From contig CAXXSG010000006.1 of assembly GCA_963665915.2 (NCBI GenBank), forward strand, positions 124,001 to 188,000: a stretch of DNA of 64,000 bases, in the 5' to 3' direction. Position 1 is the stretch's first letter, and every line of letters begins with the position of its first letter. The notes beneath the pieces were generated by a model, which worked only from the letters and a program-made list of their open reading frames with translations, did not search any database and had not been told where the DNA came from. The stretch comes from JAFGRU01 sp963665915 (GTDB lineage Bacteria > Desulfobacterota > Desulfuromonadia > Desulfuromonadales > JAAYDE01). A program made the position numbers and the translations under genes. Of this stretch, positions 7,981-16,836 are shown piece after piece.

Positions 7981-9276
7981 TCAGGAATACCAATCGGAAC
8001 GGGTTAGCGGCAGGCCGCTGTCGCCTTTTTCGGGTTTCACGAGAAGAGTCTGGTGGAGATTGAGTATACCCTTTCCAAACTGGTGTGCCGAACCCGCCAA
8101 AAAAAGCCGCCAAATTCGATAGGTCGCCTCATCAGTCAAGCGTTTGGCCTCATCATGCACTCTTTCCAATCGCCGGTACCATTGTTGAAGGGTGAGTCTG
8201 TAATGTTCACGAAGCGACTCTACATCACGAACTTCGAACCCGGATTTTTCAGCGGAATGCAGCGTTGTGGAAATAGGGAACAGTTCTCCGTCGGGGAAAA
8301 CATAATGATCGATAAACGATGGGCCTGAATAGATTGTTGAGCCGTACTGTTGAGAAATTCCATGGTTAAGAAAGACCCCCCTGGGTTTCAGAAGAGCGTA
8401 GGCACGCCTGAAGTAGTCGTCGAGGTGCTTCAACCCGACATGTTCGAACATGCCCACACTAACCAGTTTATCGAACGCTTCCCAATCATCGATGTCCCTG
8501 TAATCCGCCACTTCCACACGGCACCGTTTTTCCAGGCCCGCTTCCCTAATGCGTTCATTGGCCCATTCAGCCTGGGGGCCACTGAGTGTAATTCCCAGGG
8601 CCGTTACACCGAAATCCCGGGCCGCATTCAAGACCAACGATCCCCATCCACAGCCGATATCCAGAAGCCGCTCCCCAGGACGCAACCGGAGCTTTCGACA
8701 GATGTACTCCATCTTCTTCGCCTGTGCTTCATCGAGATTCTCATCTGGAGACTGAAAATAACCGCAGGAATAACACATCCTTCTGTCAAGCCAGAGCCTG
8801 TAAAACTCACCCTTGATATTGTAGTGATAAGTTACCGCCTCAGCATCCCGTCTGCGGGAATGCAACCAACCTACAGGTCGAGCCCGAGAATGTCGGCCTT
8901 CCGCTTGCAATCCGCCAGGCATCCGCAAGACTTGTCGTCCAAGGCGTAGTCTGTCCCCTATTCTTAAAGACCGCCGATGGAGGTAATCCGCAAATCGGAA
9001 ACTGGCCTCCATGTCTCCTTCCACATCAAAGTCGTCGTAAATAAAAGCTTCTCCGAGGGATAACTGGTTCCCTTTCAGAAACATCCGCCGTAATGAGCCC
9101 GGATGTTTTATCACCAGAGTGAAATCAGGCCGTTCAGCTTCCGAAAGCCCCCAGGTAGTCCCTTCCCAAAAACGCACAGAAAAATCAAGGGGATCATAAT
9201 CGACAAACAGATTTCCAATAAAATCCAAGGCCGTCTGCAACAAAGCATCTTTTTTCTCGCAGGTGGATACTTTCAT
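7981..9276 (-). CDS. cfa: Cyclopropane-fatty-acyl-phospholipid synthase family methyltransferase
   Basis: A 431-residue SAM-dependent enzyme that converts unsaturated acyl chains of membrane phospholipids into cyclopropane chains, often as a stationary-phase or stress adaptation. An N-terminal substrate-binding domain (about 1-150, with LSLGEAFIYDDFDVEGD) is followed by the methyltransferase fold. SAM motif I is LLDIGCGWGSLVLNAA and VSVGMFEHVG lies downstream. The C-terminal WRLFLAGSAHQF matches the family. The ATG at 9274-9276 is preferred; the frame is open to a TTG at 9339 with no ribosome binding site. It stands alone between convergent and divergent neighbours. The exact modification (cyclopropane versus other methylation) is not provable by eye. 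Confidence 0.9.
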   Translation of the reverse strand: MKVSTCEKKDALLQTALDFIGNLFVDYDPLDFSVRFWEGTTWGLSEAERPDFTLVIKHPGSLRRMFLKGNQLSLGEAFIYDDFDVEGDMEASFRFADYLHRRSLRIGDRLRLGRQVLRMPGGLQAEGRHSRARPVGWLHSRRRDAEAVTYHYNIKGEFYRLWLDRRMCYSCGYFQSPDENLDEAQAKKMEYICRKLRLRPGERLLDIGCGWGSLVLNAARDFGVTALGITLSGPQAEWANERIREAGLEKRCRVEVADYRDIDDWEAFDKLVSVGMFEHVGLKHLDDYFRRAYALLKPRGVFLNHGISQQYGSTIYSGPSFIDHYVFPDGELFPISTTLHSAEKSGFEVRDVESLREHYRLTLQQWYRRLERVHDEAKRLTDEATYRIWRLFLAGSAHQFGKGILNLHQTLLVKPEKGDSGLPLTRSDWYS

Positions 9277-9604
9277 AATCCGCTCTCTGACTTGGCTTTG
9301 ACATCCATTCAAAAGATTTAGATGCCCAGCTTTTCCCAAAAGGAAAAACCACGGTAACTAGCTGAGAGAACACATAGTATTATTTTATCAGAGTTTACTG
9401 AATACACATTCAGGCTTTTTGTTCAATGCTTTTCAAGGATTAAAAAAGTTGCTAATAAAATAAAATCCGATAGGCTTGAAGCGTATTTCGAATCGCACCC
9501 CGCCATTAAATGTTAGCAGGGAAGCTTAATCTGATTCTTTGAATATTGTGATTGACTAGCTCTGTGGGGGCCTGAACAAAACCACATAAACATGGAGGGT
9601 CTTG

Positions 9605-10099
9605 ATGAGCGTTTTGGACAATCTTCGAAAAGACCACCAAAGAAGCCTGATACAACTCAAAACTGCCGAAAAGTTCGTCCGTCACATCGAGAAAACAAAC
9701 CATCTGGACCTGAACAAATTAAATACTATCGTCGATTCGATCCTTGGTTATTTTACAAGTGACATTCATGCTCGGGAAGAAGCCATCTTTGCCTGCTTGA
9801 AAGAGACGGATACTTCTCCCGAAAAGATTCAACTATTTTTGGAACTCCAAGCGGAACACAAAGCCTGCCACGAGTTACTGAAAAATATTTTCAAACAAAT
9901 TCAACCGCCAATCAGCGAAATTGACATCCTCAAGACCAGACTTGTTGAACATGTCTGGACAGTTATTGAACTTCGGCGACGGCATATCGAAAAGGTTCAA
10001 CAACGGGTTTATCCGCTGCTGGACGGCTATACCCCCAGAACAACTCCCAGAAGAGCAATAAATTTGGGGACCTTACAAGAGACGACTAACTTCAACTGA
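9605..10099 (+). CDS. Hemerythrin/HHE-type cation-binding domain protein
   Basis: A 164-residue helical protein. It contains His/Glu pairs in the spacing of HHE domains: DHQRS near the N-terminus, DIHAREEAIFACL, EHKACHELL and HIEKVQQRVYPLLD. These fit a di-iron four-helix bundle that could bind oxygen or NO or store iron. GGAGGG lies 5 bases before the ATG at 9605, which sets the start. It is monocistronic, with no obvious redox partner. It is assigned by pattern only; the first helix is less canonical than in true hemerythrins, so the metal occupancy is uncertain. Confidence 0.7.
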   Translation: MSVLDNLRKDHQRSLIQLKTAEKFVRHIEKTNHLDLNKLNTIVDSILGYFTSDIHAREEAIFACLKETDTSPEKIQLFLELQAEHKACHELLKNIFKQIQPPISEIDILKTRLVEHVWTVIELRRRHIEKVQQRVYPLLDGYTPRTTPRRAINLGTLQETTNFN

Positions 10100-10136
10100 T
10101 CAAGATAGGGTTGGAATATTTTTTTAAAGGGAACGT

Positions 10137-10733
10137 TTACCTCGTTTGATAAATTTTTTCTTTTTGTTCCGGCGTAAGAATGTCCAGTGACTCCCGAACC
10201 GCCCTGAGATAACGGACCTGCATATCTCCCTGAACCTGATGAATTCTCCGAACCATACTTTTACCCTGCTCCAGGCTCCAATCCTTCTCCAGCACTTCTC
10301 TCAATTCAAGTTCTGCAATCCTCAACTCCGCCCCCAACCGAATGCTGTCTCGGTGATATTCATTGCGTTTTCTCTTCAATGCAGAAACCTGCTTGGAGGA
10401 AAGTTTCAATTCTTCCGCTCGATCAAGAAAAAACGCCCTGTCGAGATGCTGGTCTAAAGGGACGTTATCCAGAATATATTCCAGACTCTCATCATCCCCC
10501 GATGGCCCCCTGCCCTCCTCAACTACCTGGTGTTCCAGCTTGTCCATGGCTTGCTGCAAAGTTCGCAAAAGCTGTTGAAACATCTGCTGGGCGGCTTCGT
10601 CGACTTCATCGACTGCAGGAGGAGAGCCCTGGTCCGAAGCGAAAACTTCCCCAGTACCAACAAATCCGGAAAAATCACCTGGGAAGAGGGTCAAACTTAC
10701 GACTAGAATCAGAAAAAATTTCACTTTTTCCAT
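10137..10733 (-). CDS. Periplasmic Spy/CpxP-like (LTXXQ) protein, putative metal-stress protein
   Basis: A 198-residue protein with a signal peptide (hydrophobic residues 5-20, likely cleavage near VFAS at about 30). The mature part is helical and ends with LTPEQKEKIYQ, the LTxxQ-type motif of CpxP/Spy/ZraP proteins. A second weaker copy, LSSKQVSALKRK, sits at about residue 110. Such proteins act in the periplasm as chaperones or zinc/copper stress sensors. It follows the minus-strand metal-efflux genes by 51 bases and may be the last gene of that operon. Assignment rests on motif, length and context. Confidence 0.65.
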   Translation of the reverse strand: MEKVKFFLILVVSLTLFPGDFSGFVGTGEVFASDQGSPPAVDEVDEAAQQMFQQLLRTLQQAMDKLEHQVVEEGRGPSGDDESLEYILDNVPLDQHLDRAFFLDRAEELKLSSKQVSALKRKRNEYHRDSIRLGAELRIAELELREVLEKDWSLEQGKSMVRRIHQVQGDMQVRYLRAVRESLDILTPEQKEKIYQTR

Positions 10734-10784
10734 GAGTCCTCTCAGCGCACCGAATGGCTAAGTATAACATTATCTTCGAGGATT

Positions 10785-11264
10785 TTACTTCAGTGTGTAA
10801 TCAAAATGAAATTGTCGTTTCTGCCCATCCCCAAGCTTGGTCCCTACTAGAAAGTGATACTCTCCTGTTTCTTTGAGGGTAATGTCAGCACCAAAATGGC
10901 CGTCCATGCCAATCAATTTGACAGGAGCCAACGTCTCTCCAGCCGGGGTCTGTACTTTCAGGGCCGCAGTCCCAGTGTCAATGGGCTGCCCGGTTTTTGT
11001 ATCACTGAACATCATCATAAAATGGTTGGTTTCACTGCGCCCCATGGCTGTCATCTGCTTTCTGACATCACTCAGGTGCGCCATGCCTTTTATGCCGCTT
11101 ACCTCTGCCTGCCCGAGTATGACCATGGATTCGCCCATCATCATGCCGGAGTGCTGATTATGGCCCGTGTCATAAGTTTTCTCATGGTTCATTGCCCAAG
11201 CCCCTGAACCACAAAGGATAAAAGAGATAATAAAGACTGAAAAAAAACCTATTTTCCTGTTCAT
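10785..11264 (-). CDS. Periplasmic FixH/YtkA-like protein in metal-efflux operon
   Basis: A 159-residue exported protein with a clear signal peptide ending GSGAWA|MNHE near residue 24. The mature N-terminus is rich in His and Met (HNQHSGMMMGESM), the kind of segment used by periplasmic copper/silver carriers. The rest (TGTAALKVQTPAGE...LKETGEYHFLVG) looks like an immunoglobulin-like beta domain as in FixH/YtkA/CopC-type proteins. It follows cusA by 111 bases on the same strand and probably takes the place of a CusF-like metallochaperone. That role is inferred from context and Met/His content. Confidence 0.65.
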   Translation of the reverse strand: MNRKIGFFSVFIISFILCGSGAWAMNHEKTYDTGHNQHSGMMMGESMVILGQAEVSGIKGMAHLSDVRKQMTAMGRSETNHFMMMFSDTKTGQPIDTGTAALKVQTPAGETLAPVKLIGMDGHFGADITLKETGEYHFLVGTKLGDGQKRQFHFDYTLK

Positions 11265-11375
11265 AAGTTACTCCTTCAATCTGCCAGCCTTATTGCTGAC
11301 TGTAATGGTTGTATTTTATCATTTTTCCTCGTTATCGCCAGCAGCAGTCGAAAAGTGCCATTTCACAAGGCGGGA

Positions 11376-14300
11376 TCAGTTGTGGATATCCCCTTCCGAG
11401 GTAGCAGTCATCGACTTGTCAAGATTCATCTGCCTCCAGATAAAATAGATAACCGGAAAAACCAGAAGTTCCATGGCTCCCGAAGTAATCACTCCGCCGA
11501 TCATCGGTGCGGCGATGCGCTTCATCACGTCGGCGCCGGCACCGTGGCTCCACATGATCGGAATCAGACCGGCGATGATGACGGCAATCGTCATGATCTT
11601 GGGGCGGATACGTTTAACCGCGCCATGGTGGATGGCCTGCACCAGGTCCCCCCGGTTGTTCATACGGTGCTTATCCTTCCACTGGTCAAAGGCCAGGTCG
11701 AGGTAGAGGAGCATGACCACCCCGGTTTCGGCGGAGATCCCAGCCAGGGCGATAACCCCGACCCAGACCGCCACCGACATGTTGAAATCAAGCATATAGA
11801 GAAACCAGAAGCAGCCGACTAATGAGAGCGGCAGGGCAATAAAGATGATGCCGGTCTTGACCAGCGACTTGGTGTTCACGTAGATGATGAGGAAAATAAT
11901 CAAAATGGTCAGAGGGATCACCACCTTCAGCTTAGCTGCGGCTGCCTGCATGTATTCGTACTGACCGCTCCAGACGATGTTGTAACCGGCCGGCAGTTGG
12001 ACTTTTTCCGCTATGACCTGCTGGGCGTTTTCCACATAGGTTCCGACATCGATGTCCTTCAGATCGACGAAAATCCAGGCCGTACGGCGGGCATTTTCGC
12101 TCTTAATCCCAGGAGGGCCCTTTTTGATTCTGATTGACGCAACCTGGGAAATCGGGATGTGCTTGCCGCCGGCGATCGGCACCAGCACTCGTTCCAGGGC
12201 CTGCAGGTCATTGCGATAATCTCGCTGGTAGCGAATATTGACCGAGTAGCGTTCTAACCCTTCTACGGTCTGGGTGACGTTCATGCCGCCGATTGCGCTC
12301 TTGATGATGTCCTGAACATCGCCGACAGTCAGCCCGTAGCGGCCCACCGCCTCGCGATCGATCTCAAAATCAAGATAGTTGCCTCCGACCACCCTCTCGG
12401 AAAAGGCGCTCAGGGTGCCGGGAATCTCCCGCACGATCGCCTCGACCTTCTCACCAAGTGCCGACAGGATTTCCAGGTCATCCCCCATGATTTTGATCCC
12501 GACAGGGGTCTTGATGCCGGTTGCCAGCATATCGATCCGGGTTTTGATCGGCATGGTCCAGGCGTTGGTCAGGCCAGGGAATTGTATCGCGTTGTTCAGC
12601 TCGGTTTTCAGCTTTTCAATGCTGATCGTTCCTTTTTCGGGCCAAACCCAGCGCAGCGGCTTTTTCAAAAGCTCCCAGGACTCAGACCAGCCGCTATAGA
12701 AACGTTCTTTGGGGATCATGCGCCATTCTTCTTCCGGCTTGAGCATAATGGTCGTCTCAAGCATGGAAAGCGGAGCCGGATCGGTAGCGGTCTCGGCCCG
12801 GCCGACCTTGCCGAAAACATGGTGCACCTCCGGGAACTGGCGGATGATTCGGTCGGTCTGCTGCAGCAGTTCTTTCGCCTTGGTGATTGAAATCCCCGGC
12901 AAGGTTGTCGGCATGTAGAGCAGATCCCCCTCGTTAAGTGGGGGCATGAATTCGCTTCCCATCCTCTTCAGCGGGATGATGCTGGTCAGGGTAATGACCA
13001 GAGCTGCAATCAAGACCGTCCAGCGCCACTTCAGGACAAAATCGACGACCGGATGGTAGATGCGGATCATGATTCGGTTAAGCGGATTTTTGTCTTCGTC
13101 AGGAATCTTCCCCCTAATGAACCAGCCCATCAGCACCGGAACCAGGGTGACTGACAACAGGGCTGCGCCAGCCATGGCATAGGTCTTGGTATAGGCCAGC
13201 GGCTTGAACAGGCGTCCCGACTGTTCGCCGAGGGTAAAAACCGGAAAGAAGGAGACGGTGATTACCAGCAGTGAATAGAACAGCGCCGGACCAACTTCCT
13301 TGGATGCAGCGGCAATGATCTCCCAGTGCGGCTTCTTCCCCCGATCCCGCTCCAGGTGTTTGTGGGCGTTCTCAATCATGATAATCGCCGCGTCGATCAT
13401 GGCGCCAATGGCGATGGCAATGCCACCCAGGCTCATAATATTGGCGTTGATCCCCTGCGCGTACATGATCATGAAGGCGATCAGGATGGCGATTGGCAGG
13501 GTCAGGATCGCCACCAGGGCACTGGAAAAATGGAACAGGAACAGGGCCGTGACGACCGCCACGACAATACTTTCCTCGATCAACTTCTCCTTGAGGGTAT
13601 CAACCGCCCGCTCGATCAACCCGGAACGATCGTAGACCGTCTTGATACGCACCCCCTCGGGCAGCCCCTGCTTGAGCTGTTCCAGCTTATTTTTGACGGC
13701 TTCAATGGTTTTCAGGGCGTTTTCACCGACCCGCATAACGACCACTCCGCCGACCGCCTCACCCTTGCCGTCGAGTTCAGCCAGGCCTCGGCGGAGTTCA
13801 GGACCGATGGTCACCCGTGCCAGATCGCGCACCTGGATCGGAGTACCGCGGCTGTCGGTGCCGACCACCACGCTTTCGATATCCTGGCGTGACTTCAGGT
13901 AGCCGAGTCCCCGGACCATGAATTCAGTCTCTGCCATTTCAACCAGCCGACCACCTACATCGTTGTTGGAGCGCTGAATAGCATTTTTGATCTGCGGGAT
14001 GGTGATGTGATAGGCCAGAAGTCGGTCGGGATCGATTTCGATCTGGTACTGCTTGACATAACCGCCAATGGCGGCCACCTCTGCAACGCCTTCGACACTG
14101 GTCAGTTCATAGCGCAGAAACCAGTCCTGCATCGAGCGCAGCTGCTGCAGGTCATGGCGGTCACTCTCGAGGACATATTCATAAATCCAACCGACCCCGG
14201 TGGCATCGGGGCCAAGACTCGGCGTCACCCCGGGGGGCAGCCGGCCGGCCGCGTAATTGAGGTATTCCAGGACCCGTGAACGGGCCCAGTAGAGATCTGT

Positions 14301-14600
14301 GCCATCCTCAAAAATGATATAGACGAAGGAGAGCCCGAAGAAGGAGTAGCCGCGCACCACCTTGGCTCCGGGAACCGCCAGCATCTGGGTGGTCAAAGGA
14401 TAGGTCACCTGGTCTTCTATCACTTGTGGTGCCTGCCCCGGATACTCGGTGAAGATGATAACCTGGACATCCGACAGATCAGGAATGGCATCGATCGGGG
14501 TTTTAAACATGGAGTACAACCCGCCAACGATAACGAAGAAGGTCATCAGCACTACCATGAACTTGTTTTTGATCGACCAGTCGATTAATTTTTCTAACAT
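11376..14600 (-). CDS. cusA: Heavy-metal efflux RND pump, CusA/CzcA family
   Basis: A 1074-residue inner-membrane proton-driven RND transporter. It begins MLEKLIDWSIKNKF and carries the DAIPDLSDVQVII and GIAIAIGAMIDAAIIMIENAHK segments. The latter carries acidic residues of the proton relay in the heavy-metal RND subgroup. Twelve membrane segments are expected, with periplasmic loops after TM1 and TM7. Membrane-fusion partner CusB is encoded 42 bases upstream and a TolC protein lies divergently at 16837. Similarity of the N-terminal SMFKTPIDAIPDLSD stretch to CusA supports monovalent Cu/Ag rather than Co/Zn/Cd, but specificity is inferred. Base composition looks richer in G+C than the flanking genes, compatible with transfer. 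Confidence 0.92.
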   Translation of the reverse strand: MLEKLIDWSIKNKFMVVLMTFFVIVGGLYSMFKTPIDAIPDLSDVQVIIFTEYPGQAPQVIEDQVTYPLTTQMLAVPGAKVVRGYSFFGLSFVYIIFEDGTDLYWARSRVLEYLNYAAGRLPPGVTPSLGPDATGVGWIYEYVLESDRHDLQQLRSMQDWFLRYELTSVEGVAEVAAIGGYVKQYQIEIDPDRLLAYHITIPQIKNAIQRSNNDVGGRLVEMAETEFMVRGLGYLKSRQDIESVVVGTDSRGTPIQVRDLARVTIGPELRRGLAELDGKGEAVGGVVVMRVGENALKTIEAVKNKLEQLKQGLPEGVRIKTVYDRSGLIERAVDTLKEKLIEESIVVAVVTALFLFHFSSALVAILTLPIAILIAFMIMYAQGINANIMSLGGIAIAIGAMIDAAIIMIENAHKHLERDRGKKPHWEIIAAASKEVGPALFYSLLVITVSFFPVFTLGEQSGRLFKPLAYTKTYAMAGAALLSVTLVPVLMGWFIRGKIPDEDKNPLNRIMIRIYHPVVDFVLKWRWTVLIAALVITLTSIIPLKRMGSEFMPPLNEGDLLYMPTTLPGISITKAKELLQQTDRIIRQFPEVHHVFGKVGRAETATDPAPLSMLETTIMLKPEEEWRMIPKERFYSGWSESWELLKKPLRWVWPEKGTISIEKLKTELNNAIQFPGLTNAWTMPIKTRIDMLATGIKTPVGIKIMGDDLEILSALGEKVEAIVREIPGTLSAFSERVVGGNYLDFEIDREAVGRYGLTVGDVQDIIKSAIGGMNVTQTVEGLERYSVNIRYQRDYRNDLQALERVLVPIAGGKHIPISQVASIRIKKGPPGIKSENARRTAWIFVDLKDIDVGTYVENAQQVIAEKVQLPAGYNIVWSGQYEYMQAAAAKLKVVIPLTILIIFLIIYVNTKSLVKTGIIFIALPLSLVGCFWFLYMLDFNMSVAVWVGVIALAGISAETGVVMLLYLDLAFDQWKDKHRMNNRGDLVQAIHHGAVKRIRPKIMTIAVIIAGLIPIMWSHGAGADVMKRIAAPMIGGVITSGAMELLVFPVIYFIWRQMNLDKSMTATSEGDIHN

Positions 14601-14642
14601 GCCCGTCCCTAGCCTGGGAAAAAGGCTGTTGTTGCAGCAAAG

Positions 14643-16148
14643 TTACTTGAAGAGGTCGTCCAGCTTTTCCTTGTCATCTGTAAAGAGGTCTTCCATCTTC
14701 TCGCCACCGGCGTGTTCATGTGCCTCCTGGGTCGGGGTGGTCTTCGGTTCCAACATCTTTTGAATCGCCTCGCGCAGCTTGCTTTCCGAATCGAACATGA
14801 ACTGGGCAGAGGTAACCACCTTTTCCCCTTCCAGAAGGCCCTGCGCCACATGGACATACCCATCCTCATCCTGCATGCCAATTTTGACCGGTCGCGGCTC
14901 GAACTTGCCGTCACCCAGGGCAATAAAAACGGTTTTCTTCTCGCCTGAATACAGAACCGCCTCAGCTGGAATTGCCAGGGCATCATGAATTTCCTGGGCT
15001 TTCAGACGAATGTTGACATACATGTCCGGTTTGAGGTCAAAGTCAGGGTTTTCAAGTTCAAAGCGAGCCTTTACAGTACGGGTTTTCGGCTCCACATAGG
15101 GATAGAGATAAGCAACCTTGGCTTTGAGATGCTTTTCGCCGATGAAAGGCAGGATAATTTCGGCCTCCTGTCCGACCTTGACCCAGGGGAGCTCGTATTC
15201 GTAGATATCGGCATAGACCCACACTTTGGATATATCAGAAATTTGGAATAGTTCCATGCCGGCCTTGGCGTACATCCCTTCGAAAGCCATCTTCATGCTG
15301 ACGATGCCGTCGTAAGGTGAATAAAGCGTCATGGTTTTCTGAACCGTACCGGTTTTTTCCAGATGTTTTATCTGCCCATCGGAGATATCCCAAAGTTTTA
15401 GCCTCCGCCGAGAGGACTCGAGAAGCCTTCTCCCACTTTCAGCTGTTTCCGCAAACCCGCTCTTTTCAAACTTGGTTTTATTTCGAAACGCCAGGAGAAA
15501 TTCATTCTGAGCTGAAACCAGATCCGGGCTATAGATATTCAGCAGTGGTTGGCCTTTTTTCACCTGCCGACCCGTTTCATTGACATAAAGTTTTTCGATC
15601 CAGCCGTTGATCTTGCTGTTGATCAAATACTGGCGGGGTTCGTCGTAGCTCACCAGGCCGACCGTGCGAATGGTGCGGTGGAGGTGGCGACGGGTTACGA
15701 GTGCGGTCCGGACTCCCATGTTTTGTGAAATCACAGGGTCAATGCGAATGGTAGAACCGCTGGAAGCGGCGTCTTCGTAGACCGGCACCAGATCCATTCC
15801 CATGGGGGATTTTCCCGGTTCGTTGCGGATATAGGTGGGGTCCATCGGAGCGGCCCAATATTTAATCTTTCGCTCGCCGGTAGTTTTGGCGGCTTCTTTG
15901 TCCGTCCCTTCTTTGATAGGCGTGAGCTCCATTCCGCAGATGGGGCAGTTGCCTGGCTTATCCTTAACCACAAAGGGATGCATTCCGCAGGTGTACTTGA
16001 TAACCTCTGCAACCGTGACAGGGTCGGTAACAGGTCCAACGGCCTCCCGCTTCCTTTCGGCCGCAAACTGTCGTTCGAACAAGAAAAGACCCGCAAGAAC
16101 AGCCAAAAGAATCAAAAGTGTTGAAAAGATAACGGTTCGTTTTTTCAT
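14643..16148 (-). CDS. cusB: Membrane fusion protein, CusB type, with N-terminal heavy-metal-binding domain
   Basis: A 501-residue periplasmic adaptor. It has an N-terminal membrane anchor (about 7-24). A metal-binding domain TCGMHPFVVKDKPGNCPICGMEL follows at about 53-75, with a degenerate second copy (AAPMDPTYIRNEPGKSPMGMDL) at about 95-116 in which the Cys are lost. The remainder is the lipoyl/beta-barrel part with LINSKINGWIEKLYVNETG. It bridges CusA and an outer-membrane TolC channel and may hand Cu/Ag to the pump. It lies between rrf2 and cusA in one minus-strand operon. The lost Cys of the second copy is the only oddity. Confidence 0.9.
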   Translation of the reverse strand: MKKRTVIFSTLLILLAVLAGLFLFERQFAAERKREAVGPVTDPVTVAEVIKYTCGMHPFVVKDKPGNCPICGMELTPIKEGTDKEAAKTTGERKIKYWAAPMDPTYIRNEPGKSPMGMDLVPVYEDAASSGSTIRIDPVISQNMGVRTALVTRRHLHRTIRTVGLVSYDEPRQYLINSKINGWIEKLYVNETGRQVKKGQPLLNIYSPDLVSAQNEFLLAFRNKTKFEKSGFAETAESGRRLLESSRRRLKLWDISDGQIKHLEKTGTVQKTMTLYSPYDGIVSMKMAFEGMYAKAGMELFQISDISKVWVYADIYEYELPWVKVGQEAEIILPFIGEKHLKAKVAYLYPYVEPKTRTVKARFELENPDFDLKPDMYVNIRLKAQEIHDALAIPAEAVLYSGEKKTVFIALGDGKFEPRPVKIGMQDEDGYVHVAQGLLEGEKVVTSAQFMFDSESKLREAIQKMLEPKTTPTQEAHEHAGGEKMEDLFTDDKEKLDDLFK

Positions 16149-16199
16149 CTTTTAGAAACCTTTATGGAGCCTGATGAAAATTGTTAATTTTCTTTAGAC

Positions 16200-16652
16200 T
16201 CAGATGGAATATGTGGTTTCAAAAGCATGCTTCCGGTTCTTTTCTTTTTTCAGAAGATCCTTGAAAGTGGTGCGGTTAAAAACCTCCATCTGGGCCTTAC
16301 CGGCAGCCTCCCATAAGGGAAGAAAAAGACATTCGGGTCCTAAAGGGCAGCGATTGAGTTCCATGCTGGAAAGACAATCGACAACATCGAGAGGACCCTG
16401 TACAAGGCGTATTACTTCTCCAATGGAAAGGCTTTCCACATCTCTGAGCAGGAGATAGCCACCTTCTCTGCCACGCCTCGACTCAACAATCCCGGCTCCT
16501 CTCAGCTGCAGAAGGATGTTCTCGAGAAACCGCTTAGGAATGGCCTGGGCCTCTGCAATCGATCCGATTTTTACCGGCCCGTCTCCCTGAAGTTTGGCCA
16601 GTTCGAATACTGCCCGCAAGGCATATTTAGTTTTTTGTGATATAACCGCCAT
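16200..16652 (-). CDS. Rrf2-family transcriptional regulator with Fe-S-type cysteines
   Basis: A 150-residue winged-helix protein: MAVISQKTKYALRAVFELA, then IPKRFLENILLQLRGAGIVESRRGREGGY, the standard Rrf2 DNA-binding core. Three Cys in DCLSSMELNRCPLGPEC (about 95-111) match the cluster ligands of IscR/NsrR/RsrR proteins, so it probably senses redox, NO, metal or iron through an Fe-S cluster. It is the first gene of the rrf2-cusB-cusA operon, 51 bases before cusB, and is divergent from tolC, so it likely controls both directions. A good promoter (TTGACA-16-CATAAT) lies at 16680-16707. Ligand unknown. Confidence 0.85.
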   Translation of the reverse strand: MAVISQKTKYALRAVFELAKLQGDGPVKIGSIAEAQAIPKRFLENILLQLRGAGIVESRRGREGGYLLLRDVESLSIGEVIRLVQGPLDVVDCLSSMELNRCPLGPECLFLPLWEAAGKAQMEVFNRTTFKDLLKKEKNRKHAFETTYSI

Positions 16653-16679
16653 TTTTTAATCTCGACTTTATCTATCGAC

Positions 16680-16707
16680 ATTATGATGTATAATATGATT
16701 CTGTCAA
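16680..16707 (-). promoter_or_regulatory. Promoter of rrf2-cusB-cusA
   Basis: On the minus strand, TTGACA (16707-16702) and CATAAT (16685-16680) are separated by 16 bases. The spacer region contains two direct ATCATA copies, a possible operator for the encoded Rrf2 regulator. The promoter lies 28 bases before the rrf2 start codon. Confidence 0.65.
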
Positions 16708-16836
16708 GAAACTAAATCCCCACTTTCAATGTCCCTGAACTTTAGAGAAGGCTTTCTTGCATCCCCCTTTTCGTTTGTTAACTTGTAGGTAGAAAATGAG
16801 TTTTCTATTTAAACCTTTCGCATAGTGGAGAGATCA

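Noticed and set aside
13326..13892. 188-codon plus-strand frame antisense to cusA
   Set aside because: Repetitive Asp/His/Gly-rich translation typical of antisense of a membrane protein gene.
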